A stretch of DNA of 46,376 bases, from the NCBI GenBank assembly GCA_040901765.1, contig JBBDYG010000023.1:1-46376 (forward strand), written 5' to 3'. The position numbers and the translations under genes were made by a program. Shown here in pieces: positions 34,389 through 43,054 of the stretch (its first letter is position 1; each line of letters begins with the position of its first letter). This DNA is from JBBDYG01 sp040901765. GTDB lineage: Bacteria; Planctomycetota; Planctomycetia; Pirellulales; Lacipirellulaceae. The notes beneath the pieces are model-generated. The model did no database searches and was not told the DNA's origin. It saw nothing but the letters and a program-made list of their open reading frames with translations.

Positions 34389-35021
34389 ATGAAAACCGCG
34401 AATCCTAAATTGTCAGTTCGAGGCTTTTCCCTCGTCGAACTGTTGATCGTGATCGCGATCATCGGGGTGTTGGTCAGCCTCTTGTTTCCGGCGATCCAAG
34501 CTGCCCGCGAGTCGGCTCGCTACACGAGCTGCACCAATAATCTGAGGCAAGTCGGTCTGCTCACACACATGTACCGCGACTTGCACGATGGACGATTTCC
34601 CGACGCCATTCGGACGGGAAATTTTTCTTACCGCATGTCTCCCGGATTAAAGACGCTCGGCGATCCGGCGGCGCTGCCCGAGCGGTATGGGTTGGAAGCG
34701 GTGTTTGTGGACGAGAACTTCATCCCGCATCACGCGGGGATTTGGAGTTGTCCGTCGCAGGACGAGGAAATGACGCGGCACGGAAATACGTATGCCTTTA
34801 GCATCGCAAGTGTTCTGGCGAAGCGGAATCCTCCGAATCAAAAAACCACGATTTGGGTCTGGGACAATTTCAGTTTGAAACCTGGGCTCAGTGGTTTTCG
34901 CGGTCCGTTTTCCGGATACACCATTCCTACGAACAAAAGAGTTTTTCCACACGGCTCGCTGCGCAGCTCTGGATATAACACGCTCTATCTGGATGGGCAC
35001 GTCGAATACAAAGAGATTTGA
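34389..35021 (+). CDS. Type IV pilin-like protein (DUF1559-like, prepilin methylation site)
   Basis: A 210-residue protein with a class III signal: basic leader, Gly12-Phe13 cleavage site, Glu17, and the helix FSLVELLIVIAIIGVLVSLL. The C-terminal part ends in NTLYLDGHVEY, the DG-H motif of planctomycete DUF1559 proteins, though the protein is shorter than usual DUF1559 members (about 300). It contains a single CPS motif and no more cysteines than the short pair CTNN/CPSQ. It should be processed by prepilin peptidase and sit in a pseudopilus or the envelope. The next gene begins 86 bases later on the same strand. Confidence 0.9.
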   Translation: MKTANPKLSVRGFSLVELLIVIAIIGVLVSLLFPAIQAARESARYTSCTNNLRQVGLLTHMYRDLHDGRFPDAIRTGNFSYRMSPGLKTLGDPAALPERYGLEAVFVDENFIPHHAGIWSCPSQDEEMTRHGNTYAFSIASVLAKRNPPNQKTTIWVWDNFSLKPGLSGFRGPFSGYTIPTNKRVFPHGSLRSSGYNTLYLDGHVEYKEI

Positions 35022-35107
35022 GTGCGGCGAATCTTGCGTCGCAGACGCAACCGCGTGCCCCCTTATTGTCTCCCTCGCCATCAACATTCTTCTTCGGAGT
35101 TCGCATC

Positions 35108-37039
35108 ATGAATAGTACTTGTGGTTTTCAAATTTGGAAACTGGCGTCGCAACTTGCCTTTTGTGTTATTCTGTATAGTTCTGTTGCCAGTGTGGGGCAC
35201 GGGCAGATTGATAATCTCACGATGATCGTGGACTCTGCGACCGCTACCGGTGGAAATGCGATTGCGGCATTCGGATACAACCCCGTCGAAGACTCGATTT
35301 TCGTAAGCTCATTCGGCGCTGGGGGCGCCCTGCGGAAGATAACTAGCCTGAGCTCGACACCAACCGCTTCCGTCCATGTTTCCGAAGCGCAACTACAGCT
35401 TTATTACCGCGACGGCGATCCGGATCGGGGCGTCAGCTCACCGCTTCAAAGCGGAATCCTGCTCAACCCGTTGGCGATTGGCTCCGTTGGTCCGTATGAG
35501 ATGGCGGTGTTCGCCGACAACGGATTTACGAGATTCCCGGCGTCAACCACAATGGACCCCGCGGCAACGAAGCGGTTTTATTCGTATAATTTGCAGCCGG
35601 TGCCAGAGGGAGGCGACGGCCGCGATGTTTACTCGACGCTGACGACTCTTAGCGATATGCAAGATTCGATCGTCAGTACCAGTACCTCTAGTAATCAGGG
35701 CCGTCAGTTCGCCTGGTCGGGCGACGGGCAGTCGGTGTATTTCCTCGACTCCAGCACCGCTTTCGGGGGATTGTGGAAACTCGATCCGCTAAGCGGCGAG
35801 GTGGAGCGACTCCTCGCGGAGGACGACCTGAACACCGAGCCGGCGGTGGTGCGCGTCGGAGCTGTCGACTCGATTTTCTTTCGAGGGGGCGGATCGACCG
35901 GCAATGCAGGCGGCATCGACAAAGTAACCTACGACGGCGCGATCGCGGGAGCACGGACCGTGGTGGTTGCCGCCGCGGACTTACAAGCGTTTCTGGATGC
36001 TCCCGCAACCGCGACTCCCACCATCTTCTCGATGACGACCGACGCCGATGGAAATTTGTATTTCAACAACACTGCAAGCTCCACCAATAGTCGCGGAATC
36101 TTTCGTCTCGACGAACTGGGGCGAATTTCGAAAGTCGTCGGCTATGCGGAACGCGATTTGTTTTTTACCGGCGAAGCAGGGGTCGCACCCACGCCGAACT
36201 CGAATACGCTTCGCATGCAAACTCGCACCGTGAGCCACCCCACAGCGGGGAATGTGACGCAGATTCTGTATGCCGAAAGCTCGCCACTAAATCTGATTGC
36301 CGGGGCCTACGCCTTTGAGCCTGGCGATTTCGACCGCGACGGCGATTTGGATTCAAGCGACATCACTTTGTTTCAGGGAGGTCTTGCCACACGGGGAGCG
36401 ACCATCACGGACGACGGCGATTACCGATTCGACTTGAACGGAAACGCAGCCGTCGATTGGCGGGACGTGAAGGTGTTGCAACAGTTCGCGCTGTTCGCCG
36501 ACGGCGATGCGAACATGGACGGCCAGCTGGATCTGGTCGACCTGGATACTATCGGAGCGAACTACTACACCACTTCCAATCCTCAGGGGAAGACCTGGAT
36601 TGATGGAGACTTCGCCAGTATCGATCCACTTTACGCAGCCGACGCGGTCGATGCGAATCTAGTAAATGAGGTCGACTTAGCGCTGTTTGCCGATACCTGG
36701 CTCACGGTACTGGAGCAGCCGATCCTTAAGGCGGAAATAACAAGCCGCGGATACAGCGGCCAGTTCTTGACCGATGCGCTCGCAGCCTTCGACTTGGGGC
36801 TAGACGGCGACTACAACGGCGACGGCCGCGTCGACGCCGCCGACTACACTGTCTGGAGAGACGGCCTGAACGGCGGGTTCGCCCCGTTCGGCTACGATAA
36901 GTGGAGGGCCAACTTCGGCGCGACCTTAATTGAGGGGGAGGGCGTCGCTAGCGTGCCGGAACCGGCAGCCCTGTCCCTAGCGGCAATGCTTCTGGCGGTA
37001 ATTGTTTGGCGGCGACAGGGTGGAATCTCGTGCTGGTAA
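35108..37039 (+). CDS. Exported PEP-CTERM protein with dockerin-like calcium loops
   Basis: A 643-residue surface protein: signal peptide to about residue 34, a large beta-rich domain (about 35-400) with repeated WSGDGQSVYFLD- and TDADGNLYFN-like blades, suggestive of a beta-propeller, then four dockerin/EF-hand-type loops (DFDRDGDLDSSD, DLNGNAAVDWRD, DANMDGQLDLVD, DYNGDGRVDAAD) and a PEP-CTERM tail (VPEPAALSLAAMLLAVIVWRR). The loops bind calcium in known dockerins. GGAG nine bases before the ATG supports the start. The 3' end overlaps the peroxidase gene by ten bases, so the two are coupled. No catalytic motif was found. Confidence 0.85.
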   Translation: MNSTCGFQIWKLASQLAFCVILYSSVASVGHGQIDNLTMIVDSATATGGNAIAAFGYNPVEDSIFVSSFGAGGALRKITSLSSTPTASVHVSEAQLQLYYRDGDPDRGVSSPLQSGILLNPLAIGSVGPYEMAVFADNGFTRFPASTTMDPAATKRFYSYNLQPVPEGGDGRDVYSTLTTLSDMQDSIVSTSTSSNQGRQFAWSGDGQSVYFLDSSTAFGGLWKLDPLSGEVERLLAEDDLNTEPAVVRVGAVDSIFFRGGGSTGNAGGIDKVTYDGAIAGARTVVVAAADLQAFLDAPATATPTIFSMTTDADGNLYFNNTASSTNSRGIFRLDELGRISKVVGYAERDLFFTGEAGVAPTPNSNTLRMQTRTVSHPTAGNVTQILYAESSPLNLIAGAYAFEPGDFDRDGDLDSSDITLFQGGLATRGATITDDGDYRFDLNGNAAVDWRDVKVLQQFALFADGDANMDGQLDLVDLDTIGANYYTTSNPQGKTWIDGDFASIDPLYAADAVDANLVNEVDLALFADTWLTVLEQPILKAEITSRGYSGQFLTDALAAFDLGLDGDYNGDGRVDAADYTVWRDGLNGGFAPFGYDKWRANFGATLIEGEGVASVPEPAALSLAAMLLAVIVWRRQGGISCW

Positions 37040-38277
37040 GCATCGCATTACTGAATCGATTGTTCGTACTGCCCACGGTGCTGTTCTTCGCACTGGCGTG
37101 TGCGCTCGTTGGATCGGGCGATCCCATGAACGTGCCAGACCCGCCCGCATCCGAACCAGTGCAGTCGCCGGCTTTCGGTCGGCTTGCGCCACGTCCCGAA
37201 CGAACAAGTGATGAACGTCGCGCTCTTGCCGCTCGATTGCGTGAAGTTTATAGCGGGCCGGGGTCGCAATGGCCGGCGCCGCAAGTGGACGACGGGGTTC
37301 TCTGGCTGGAAATCGGGTTGTTGCCGGCCGTAGAGCATCCTGCCGATAACCCCCCTTCGGCGGAAAAAGTCGAGCTGGGCAATCTCCTGTTTTTTGACCC
37401 CCGCCTCTCCGGAAGTGGACAGATGGCGTGCGCCTCCTGCCACGATCCAGACTTAGGTTGGGCCGATGGACGGACGACCTCGTTCGGCATCGATCGGACG
37501 CCGCTAGAGCGGAATGCCCCGAGCATTATGAATTCCGGATACCACCGACGCTTGTTCTGGGATGGCCGAGCGGAATCGCTGGAAGACCAAGCGCGTCAAG
37601 TGCTGCTCAATGAAGACGAGATGCGAACGACGCCCGAGGAACTCGCGAGTAAGCTGTCCAGTATTCCTGCATACCGAGAGAAGTTCGCAGCCGCGTTTGG
37701 CGAAGCGGGCATCAATATCGCGACCGTCACGCAAGCGATTGCTTGTTTTGAGCGGACCATCGTGGGGGGGCGAAGCCGGTTCGATTCCTTCTTGAATGGG
37801 AATTCGCAAGCCATGAGCGACGAGGCCCTGCTCGGCATGGACCTGTTTCGCCGCGAGGCGCGGTGCATGAATTGCCACCACGGGGCGTTGTTCTCCGACA
37901 GCGAACTTCACGAAGTTGGACTCAGTTACTACGGCCGCAAGTTCGAAGACTTGGGCCACTACCGGATAACGAAACGTGCCGACGATGTCGGCAGATTTCG
38001 CACACCGTCGCTGCGGAATTTTGGCGCCACGGGACCGTACATGCACAATGGACTTTTCGCGAGCACTCGCGGAGTGCTGAATATGTACAACGCCGGCATG
38101 CCGACGCTCCGGCGGAAAGCAGATCAACTCGACGACGCGCGCTTTCCGGTAAAGTCACGCCACTTGCGTCCGCTGGGCCTCAATTCTCAAGACTTGGGCG
38201 ATCTGGAGGCTTTTCTCAATGCGCTCACCGAGCCGTACCGTCGAATCCGCCCGCCACAGTTGCCGACGTCTCAGTAA
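37030..38277 (+). CDS. Diheme cytochrome c peroxidase/MauG family protein
   Basis: A 415-residue exported protein with two c-type heme motifs, CASCH (134-138) and CMNCH (279-283), in the usual spacing of the CCP/MauG family, and the signature LGNLLFFDPRLSGSGQMACA, the ALxRNAPSIMN-like and GYHRRLFWDGRAESLEDQA motifs, FRTPSLRNFGATGPYMHNG and LEAFLNALTEP. CCPs reduce hydrogen peroxide; MauG-type members oxidise protein side chains. The start is taken as GTG at 37030 because AGGGTGG lies seven bases upstream; a TTG at 37006 is an alternative. It overlaps the PEP-CTERM gene and is the last gene of this unit. Confidence 0.9.
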   Translation: MLVSIALLNRLFVLPTVLFFALACALVGSGDPMNVPDPPASEPVQSPAFGRLAPRPERTSDERRALAARLREVYSGPGSQWPAPQVDDGVLWLEIGLLPAVEHPADNPPSAEKVELGNLLFFDPRLSGSGQMACASCHDPDLGWADGRTTSFGIDRTPLERNAPSIMNSGYHRRLFWDGRAESLEDQARQVLLNEDEMRTTPEELASKLSSIPAYREKFAAAFGEAGINIATVTQAIACFERTIVGGRSRFDSFLNGNSQAMSDEALLGMDLFRREARCMNCHHGALFSDSELHEVGLSYYGRKFEDLGHYRITKRADDVGRFRTPSLRNFGATGPYMHNGLFASTRGVLNMYNAGMPTLRRKADQLDDARFPVKSRHLRPLGLNSQDLGDLEAFLNALTEPYRRIRPPQLPTSQ

Positions 38278-38585
38278 AGTTGCCAGGTTGGCCACCTTTT
38301 TTCTAGTGGCTAAGCTGGCAGCGGGCAGCCAAGAACGGGTGAACTGCGGCGAGCCGCGACTCTTGCCACCCGGCTTCCTTTTCGAGGTAAGCGCGCGAGT
38401 GAATGGTGGAGGCATATTCACCAACCCCGTCGTTATGATTAAATGGAGGTTTCACCTGGCGGGCGGCAGTGGCAGAGTTGTTTGGCGGGAGGCGACCTTA
38501 TTTCGTTGCTGTTGGCTATCGCCCGAATGCGCCTTACAATGGAGGGGAATGGCCGTTGACATTCGGCTTACCTGGTAGCGACATT
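38278..38585. other. Intergenic region after the peroxidase gene
   Basis: About 308 bases without a convincing gene. The only signals are the promoter-like boxes at 38512-38540. No terminator with a clear stem and T-run was seen after the peroxidase stop. Confidence 0.45.
38512..38540 (+). promoter_or_regulatory. Candidate sigma-70-type promoter of the HNH gene pair
   Basis: TTGGCT (38512-38517) and TACAAT (38535-38540) with 17 bases between them, 45 bases before the ATG at 38586. Confidence 0.5.
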
Positions 38586-38894
38586 ATGATCAAAGTGTTT
38601 GAAACGGTGGCGAAGGGCGGAGTAATCCGACTTCCCGTTGATGTTTCGTCAACGGCGCATTGCGTCGTGACGGTGTTGGATGATGATCTTGACGCGCTTC
38701 GCGAGCAATCGCAGCTCGAAATGTCGGAAGAGAAACAACGGCTGATGAGCCAATTGCTGCTGAAAAATAGCGAGGGCACGCTCACTCCGTCGGATCGCCA
38801 CGATTTGGACGCGCTCTCCGAGGAATTTGACGCTGCGACGCTAACCAAGGGCAGAGCGCTGGCCGCCTTGGCCCATCTGAACGGCAATTCTTGA
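38586..38894 (+). CDS. Small protein paired with an HNH nuclease
   Basis: A 102-residue protein. Residues 1-32 (FETVAKGGVIRLPVDV then a beta strand) look like a short AbrB-like swapped-hairpin strand pattern, and residues 45-102 are helical and charged with SEGTLTPSDRHDLDALSEEF followed by LTKGRALAALA. I recall small proteins with this LTPxDRxxLDxL segment directly before HNH nuclease genes in planctomycetes and cyanobacteria; function is unknown. It could be a DNA-binding or antitoxin-like partner. The HNH gene starts 19 bases downstream. Confidence 0.6.
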   Translation: MIKVFETVAKGGVIRLPVDVSSTAHCVVTVLDDDLDALREQSQLEMSEEKQRLMSQLLLKNSEGTLTPSDRHDLDALSEEFDAATLTKGRALAALAHLNGNS

Positions 38895-38913
38895 CGTACA
38901 GAAGGGATCGATC

Positions 38914-39345
38914 GTGCCTACTCGACCGATCTCCGATGATCTCTACGCATCGGTCGCGCGAGATGCCCGTGGTGAATGTGGTTATTGTCGCGCTCCACAG
39001 CGGGCGTTGCCGTATCGCTTGGAAATCGAGCACTTGCGGCCTTCCTCACTCGGAGGCGGCGATGAGCGGGCCAACCTGTGGTTGAGTTGTCACAAGTGCA
39101 ACAAACTGCGGTCGAACCACGTTGCGGGAACGGACCCGCTGACCCAGCAAGAGGTCGCTCTGTTCAATCCGCGGCAGGACGATTGGACCACTCATTTCGC
39201 GTGGCAGGACGGGGGAGTGTTTATCGTCGGTCGGACGGCCATCGGCCGCGCCACCGTCGCCGCCCTTCGCTTGAACGACACCTATCATCAGTCTGCCCGT
39301 GGGGTGTGGATTCTGGCCGGCATCTATCCGCCGATGAGAGAGTAG
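38914..39345 (+). CDS. HNH endonuclease
   Basis: A 143-residue protein with a complete HNH/zinc module: CGYC, then the catalytic His in LEIEHLRPSSLGG, Asn in ANLWLSC, and CHKCNKLRSNH. The rest (FNPRQDDWTTHFAWQDGGV, GRATVAALRLND) matches the family of small stand-alone HNH nucleases common in planctomycetes. These cut DNA; the biological role of this group is not known. The start codon is GTG with AAGGGA seven bases upstream. It is in a two-gene unit with the preceding small gene and is convergent with serS. Confidence 0.85.
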   Translation: MPTRPISDDLYASVARDARGECGYCRAPQRALPYRLEIEHLRPSSLGGGDERANLWLSCHKCNKLRSNHVAGTDPLTQQEVALFNPRQDDWTTHFAWQDGGVFIVGRTAIGRATVAALRLNDTYHQSARGVWILAGIYPPMRE

Positions 39346-39462
39346 GGGAGTCGGTGCGACGTATTCCAGTCCAAGTGTCATGTTCGCGTGGCGAGGAAGC
39401 GAATGAGCGAGGTACGGCGGCAGGAAAGCAAATGCCGAATTTGAAGTAGACTTGGGCTCGGT

Positions 39463-40758
39463 CTACTCTTCCCCATCCCCCACCGCCCCAATCCGTTCCT
39501 TACCCACCCACTTCCGTAGCACCTCGGGCACCAGAATCGAGCCGTCCGCTTGTTGGCAGTTTTCGAGAATGGCGATTATCGCGCGGCTGACGGCCACCGC
39601 GGTGCCGTTGAGGGTGTGGACGAAGTGGGTGCCTTTCTCGCCCTTGTCCTTGTAGCGAATGTTTAAGCGTCGCGATTGATAGTCGGTGCAGTTTGAGGCG
39701 CTGGTCACTTCGCCGTATTCACCGTTCGTGCCGCGGCCGGGCATCCATGCTTCGAGATCGTATTTGCGATAGGCGGGACCGCCTAGGTCGCCAGTCGCCG
39801 TGTCGATCACGCGGTAGGGAATTCCCAAGCCGTCGAAGACTTCGCATTCGAGGTCGCAGAAGTAGTTGTGCATGTCGTCGCTTTGGTCGGGCTTGGTGAA
39901 GGCGAACATTTCGACCTTCGTAAACTGATGCACGCGGTACAGCCCGCGCGAAGCCCGGCCGGCCGCCCCCGCTTCGGTACGGAAACAATGGCTGATGCCG
40001 CACAGCTTGATCGGCAGTTCGTCGGCGTCGATGACTTGGTCCGCGTAGAGTCCGCCGAGCGTGATTTCGGCCGTGGCCACCAAATTCAGGTCGTGGTTCT
40101 CGATGCTGTAAATCTGCGTTTCGGGGCCACGGGGAATGAAGCCGATTCCTTGCAAGATTTCGCCCCGCGCAAGGTCGGGCGTAATGCAGGGGGTGAAGTT
40201 TTCGCGCAGCAGTAACTCGATTACGTACTGTTGCAACGCCAGTTCCAATAGCACAGCTTCGTTCTTGAGAAAATAAAACCCGTGCCCGGCGATGCGCGCG
40301 CCGCCGTCGAAATCGACGAGATTGTGCTGGCTCGCTAGTTCCACGTGATCGACTACCGGAAAACTCGGGCGGCGAACTTCCATTTCACCCTGGCGGATTT
40401 CCTTGCTGTTGGATTCATCTCCGACCGGTGCCTCGGGGTGCGTCATATTCGGCAGGCTGCGGTGGATCGCGTCCGCTTCGGCGCTGATGCGGTCGATCTC
40501 GATTTGCTTCTGTTCCTTTTCCTCGCGCAGCCGACGCCCGTCCTCCTTGCGGGACTCGCGCTCGGCGTCGTCTTTCGCCTGGCCGATCGACTTGCTCACC
40601 TGATTCGCTTGACGCGAAAGTTCCTCGACTTCCTGCTGCAATTGTCGACGCTGGTGTTCCAGTTCGACGAACCGCACGACATCGACCTTCGCGCCGCGCT
40701 GCTCGCAATTCCGCTGCACAAGTTCGGGGTTATCGAGAATAAATCTGGCGTCGAGCAT
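39463..40758 (-). CDS. serS: Seryl-tRNA synthetase
   Basis: SerS charges tRNA-Ser and tRNA-Sec. The 431-residue protein has the N-terminal long coiled-coil arm (residues about 28-105; many EEL/RQ/KE heptads), and the class II core with motif 2 (CFRTEAGAAGRASRGLYRVH) and motif 3 (SNCTDYQSRRLNIRY), followed by GTAVAVSRAI. Length and layout are standard. No ribosome-binding site is obvious. The upstream side is the 340-base palindromic element at 40786-41123. Confidence 0.96.
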   Translation of the reverse strand: MLDARFILDNPELVQRNCEQRGAKVDVVRFVELEHQRRQLQQEVEELSRQANQVSKSIGQAKDDAERESRKEDGRRLREEKEQKQIEIDRISAEADAIHRSLPNMTHPEAPVGDESNSKEIRQGEMEVRRPSFPVVDHVELASQHNLVDFDGGARIAGHGFYFLKNEAVLLELALQQYVIELLLRENFTPCITPDLARGEILQGIGFIPRGPETQIYSIENHDLNLVATAEITLGGLYADQVIDADELPIKLCGISHCFRTEAGAAGRASRGLYRVHQFTKVEMFAFTKPDQSDDMHNYFCDLECEVFDGLGIPYRVIDTATGDLGGPAYRKYDLEAWMPGRGTNGEYGEVTSASNCTDYQSRRLNIRYKDKGEKGTHFVHTLNGTAVAVSRAIIAILENCQQADGSILVPEVLRKWVGKERIGAVGDGEE

Positions 40759-40785
40759 GGACCGTCGTTCCGCGGATGTTTGGGA

Positions 40786-41123
40786 ACCACGGAGCCACAG
40801 AGAACACGGAAAAGTGAAACTACTTGGAACCGCTAATGGACGCTAATCGGCGGTAATGAAATTCTGGAATCGGTTTTCATTGAAAGGGTGATGTCAAACT
40901 TCAAATGCGACAACTTTGAGGCTGAGTCGCGGGCTGATTTTCGAAGCTGCTAGCAGTTCGGCTCTAGAATTTTCGGGGAATCGTGAACAAACGTCGAAAA
41001 CCCCTTCAAATCCAGGGCGTTTGGCTTGTTGCATTTGAAGTTTGAACTCACCAAAGCAATTAGCATACATTAGCGTCATTTAGCGGTTTCACTTCTTCTC
41101 CGTGTTCTCTGTGGCTCCGTGGT
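40786..41123. repeat. 338-bp nested inverted-repeat element between serS and the M20 peptidase gene
   Basis: Outer arms: accacggagccacagagaac... (40786-40820) and its near-exact inverse (41086-41123), with a short indel. Next inside, aaccgctaatggacgct (40828-40844) against an inverse agcgtca...agcggtt copy (about 41071-41089). Further inside, tcaaacttcaaatgc (40894-40908) against gcatttgaagtttga (41031-41045), a perfect inverse. No frame with family-like sequence is inside. This resembles a composite, non-autonomous mobile element; the family is unknown. Confidence 0.8.
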
Positions 41124-41134
41124 GATGGATTGGA

Positions 41135-42505
41135 TTATGCAAGCTTGGCGAGTTCGTTCCACAACTGGGCGCTGGCGCGGATGCCGCGGTGGTAGTCTTC
41201 AAGCGAAAACTTTTCGTTGGGGCTGTGGGTGTTGTCGTCGTCGAGGCCCCAGCCCAATAGCAGCACGTCGCAATTGAGCTCTCGGGCGAAGGTGTTGACG
41301 ATCGGGATCGACCCGCCTTCGCGAATGAACACCGGCGGCCTGCCGAAGCTCGACTCGATCGCCTTCGACGCGGCTGCCATGTACCGGCTATCAAGCGCGA
41401 ACACGACCCCCGGCGCGCCGTGGTGGTCGATCAGCTCCACCTCAATTCCCGGCGGCAGGAGCGTCTCAAATAGTTCCCGCACGCTGCGCGTTACTTTTTC
41501 GGGGTCTTGATTCGGCACCAGTCGGAAACTGAATTTCGCCCCGGCCCGCGCGGGGAGCACCGTCTTCGCGCCTTCTCCCTGGTAACCGCTCCATAGGCCG
41601 TTGATATCACAGGTCGGCCGCGCCCAGCGGCGTTCGAGCGTCGTGTGGTCTCGTTCGCCGGTAAGGCCTGAGACGCCCAGCCGCGCGGCGAAGTCACTTT
41701 CGTCGAACGGCAAGCTCGCAAATTCCTGCCGCTCGCGGTCTGTCAGCGGAACGACATCATCGTAGAAGCCATCCAGTAAGACGCGCCCCTGATCATCCTT
41801 GAGCGCGGCGAGCAGTTTTACCAATGCGTTGGCGGGATTGGTCACCGCGCCGCCGAACGTGCCCGAGTGAAGGTCTTGCTTGGGTCCGCGGAGGCGGACT
41901 TCATAATAAGCGATGCCCCGCAGGCCGTAGGTCACTGCCGGAATGCCCTTAGCGAACTGCGAACTGTCGCTGACCACCACGCAGTCGCAGGCAAGCTTGT
42001 CTCGATTGGCCTCGACGAATGGACCCAGATTCGCGCTGCCGACTTCCTCTTCGCCCTCAATCAGAAACTTGACTTGCAACGGCAACTTGTCTGCGGTGGC
42101 AAGGTGCGCCGCAACGCTCTGCACGTGGGTAAGCATCTGGCCCTTGTCGTCGGTCGCGCCGCGGGCATAGATATTCCCGTCTCGGACGGTCGGTTCAAAC
42201 GGCGGCGACAGCCACTCCTCAAGCGGGTCGGGCGGCTGCACGTCGTAGTGGCCATAGACGAGCGCCACCGGCGCGCCGGGCACCGGCGGTGACTGGGCGA
42301 AAATGATGGGGTTCCCGGCCGTCTGCACCACCTCGACTTGCAACTTCATCTTGCGGAACCGCGCGGCAACCCACTCGGCGGCGCGTCGCATCTCGGGCTG
42401 ATAATGCGAATCGGCGCTCACGGAGGCAATCCGCAGCAGATCGACCAAATCGGCCTCCTGTGCGGCTCGATTCTCGGTCAAATATTCTTCGATAGTTGTG
42501 GACAT
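41135..42505 (-). CDS. M20 family metallopeptidase (dipeptidase)
   Basis: A 456-residue zinc peptidase of the M20 family, closest in layout to CNDP/PepV-like dipeptidases. The metal ligands and catalytic residues are visible: VYGHYDVQPPDP (His, Asp), ARGATDDKGQ (bridging Asp), LIEGEEEVGSANL (catalytic Glu pair), VVSDSSQFA, DLHSGTFGGAVTNP in the dimerisation domain and LLLGWGLDDDNTHSPNE (His). It likely cleaves dipeptides or N-acyl amino acids in the cytoplasm; substrate unknown. The start at 42505 (MSTTIEEYLTENR) fits the family; an ATG 15 codons earlier is possible. Confidence 0.9.
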   Translation of the reverse strand: MSTTIEEYLTENRAAQEADLVDLLRIASVSADSHYQPEMRRAAEWVAARFRKMKLQVEVVQTAGNPIIFAQSPPVPGAPVALVYGHYDVQPPDPLEEWLSPPFEPTVRDGNIYARGATDDKGQMLTHVQSVAAHLATADKLPLQVKFLIEGEEEVGSANLGPFVEANRDKLACDCVVVSDSSQFAKGIPAVTYGLRGIAYYEVRLRGPKQDLHSGTFGGAVTNPANALVKLLAALKDDQGRVLLDGFYDDVVPLTDRERQEFASLPFDESDFAARLGVSGLTGERDHTTLERRWARPTCDINGLWSGYQGEGAKTVLPARAGAKFSFRLVPNQDPEKVTRSVRELFETLLPPGIEVELIDHHGAPGVVFALDSRYMAAASKAIESSFGRPPVFIREGGSIPIVNTFARELNCDVLLLGWGLDDDNTHSPNEKFSLEDYHRGIRASAQLWNELAKLA

Positions 42506-42590
42506 TGGACGTACTCGGTGTTGGCCGCTAATGGCCACTTGGAAGGCCATCCAATATAATTCGCGGAAGAACTTTCCACCACTGTAGTCC

Positions 42591-42673
42591 GTAGGTCATG
42601 CTTTCCAGCCTGACAGATCAACGAGCTTTCCTCCGTTCATTCAAAACATGTCAGCCAAGAAAGGCTGACCTAC
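42591..42673. repeat. 83-bp inverted-repeat element directly before clpS
   Basis: gtaggtca (42591-42598) and tgacctac (42666-42673) form the ends; inside, gtcagcc (42650-42656) pairs with ggctgac (42663-42669). It ends 11 bases before the clpS ATG. Confidence 0.75.
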
Positions 42674-42684
42674 TTGGATTCGCC

Positions 42685-43050
42685 ATGAACGACCTGCCTG
42701 AAGAGACCTGGGAAGGCGGCCTCGAAGGGACCGTCGTCACCGTCCTTCCGAAGCCTGGAGCGACGCGCAAGCGGCCGCGGAAAGGCATCCCGCGCTACCA
42801 CGTCATCTTGTGGGACAGCAACGATCACACCTACCAGTACGTCGAGACGATGCTCCGCGAGTTGTTCGGGCACACGCCGGAAGAATGCCACAAGATGGCC
42901 GAATCCGTCGATTCGGAAGGTCGGGTGATCGTGCTCACCACAACCAAGGAACACGCCGAACTGAAGCGCGATCAAATTCATGCCTACGGCAAAGATCACA
43001 CCGAGGCCAGCAAAGGCTCAATGTGGAGCACGATCGAATCGGCGCCATAG
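42685..43050 (+). CDS. clpS: Divergent ClpS-like Clp protease adaptor
   Basis: A 121-residue protein with the ClpS fold pattern: PRYHVILWDSNDHTYQYVETMLRELFG, then a helix, then GRVIVLTTTKEHAELKRDQIHAYG, which in the family contacts ClpA. ClpS delivers N-degron proteins to ClpAP. Aligned with E. coli ClpS, the pocket residues Asn34/Asp35/Asp36 and His66 appear to be replaced (the stretch reads WDSNDH and VDSEG), so degron choice may differ. The start at 42685 is 11 bases after the palindromic element; an upstream frame extension would be encoded by it. The right end runs into the assembly gap, so the downstream neighbour is uncertain. Confidence 0.8.
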   Translation: MNDLPEETWEGGLEGTVVTVLPKPGATRKRPRKGIPRYHVILWDSNDHTYQYVETMLRELFGHTPEECHKMAESVDSEGRVIVLTTTKEHAELKRDQIHAYGKDHTEASKGSMWSTIESAP

Positions 43051-43054
43051 GAGC

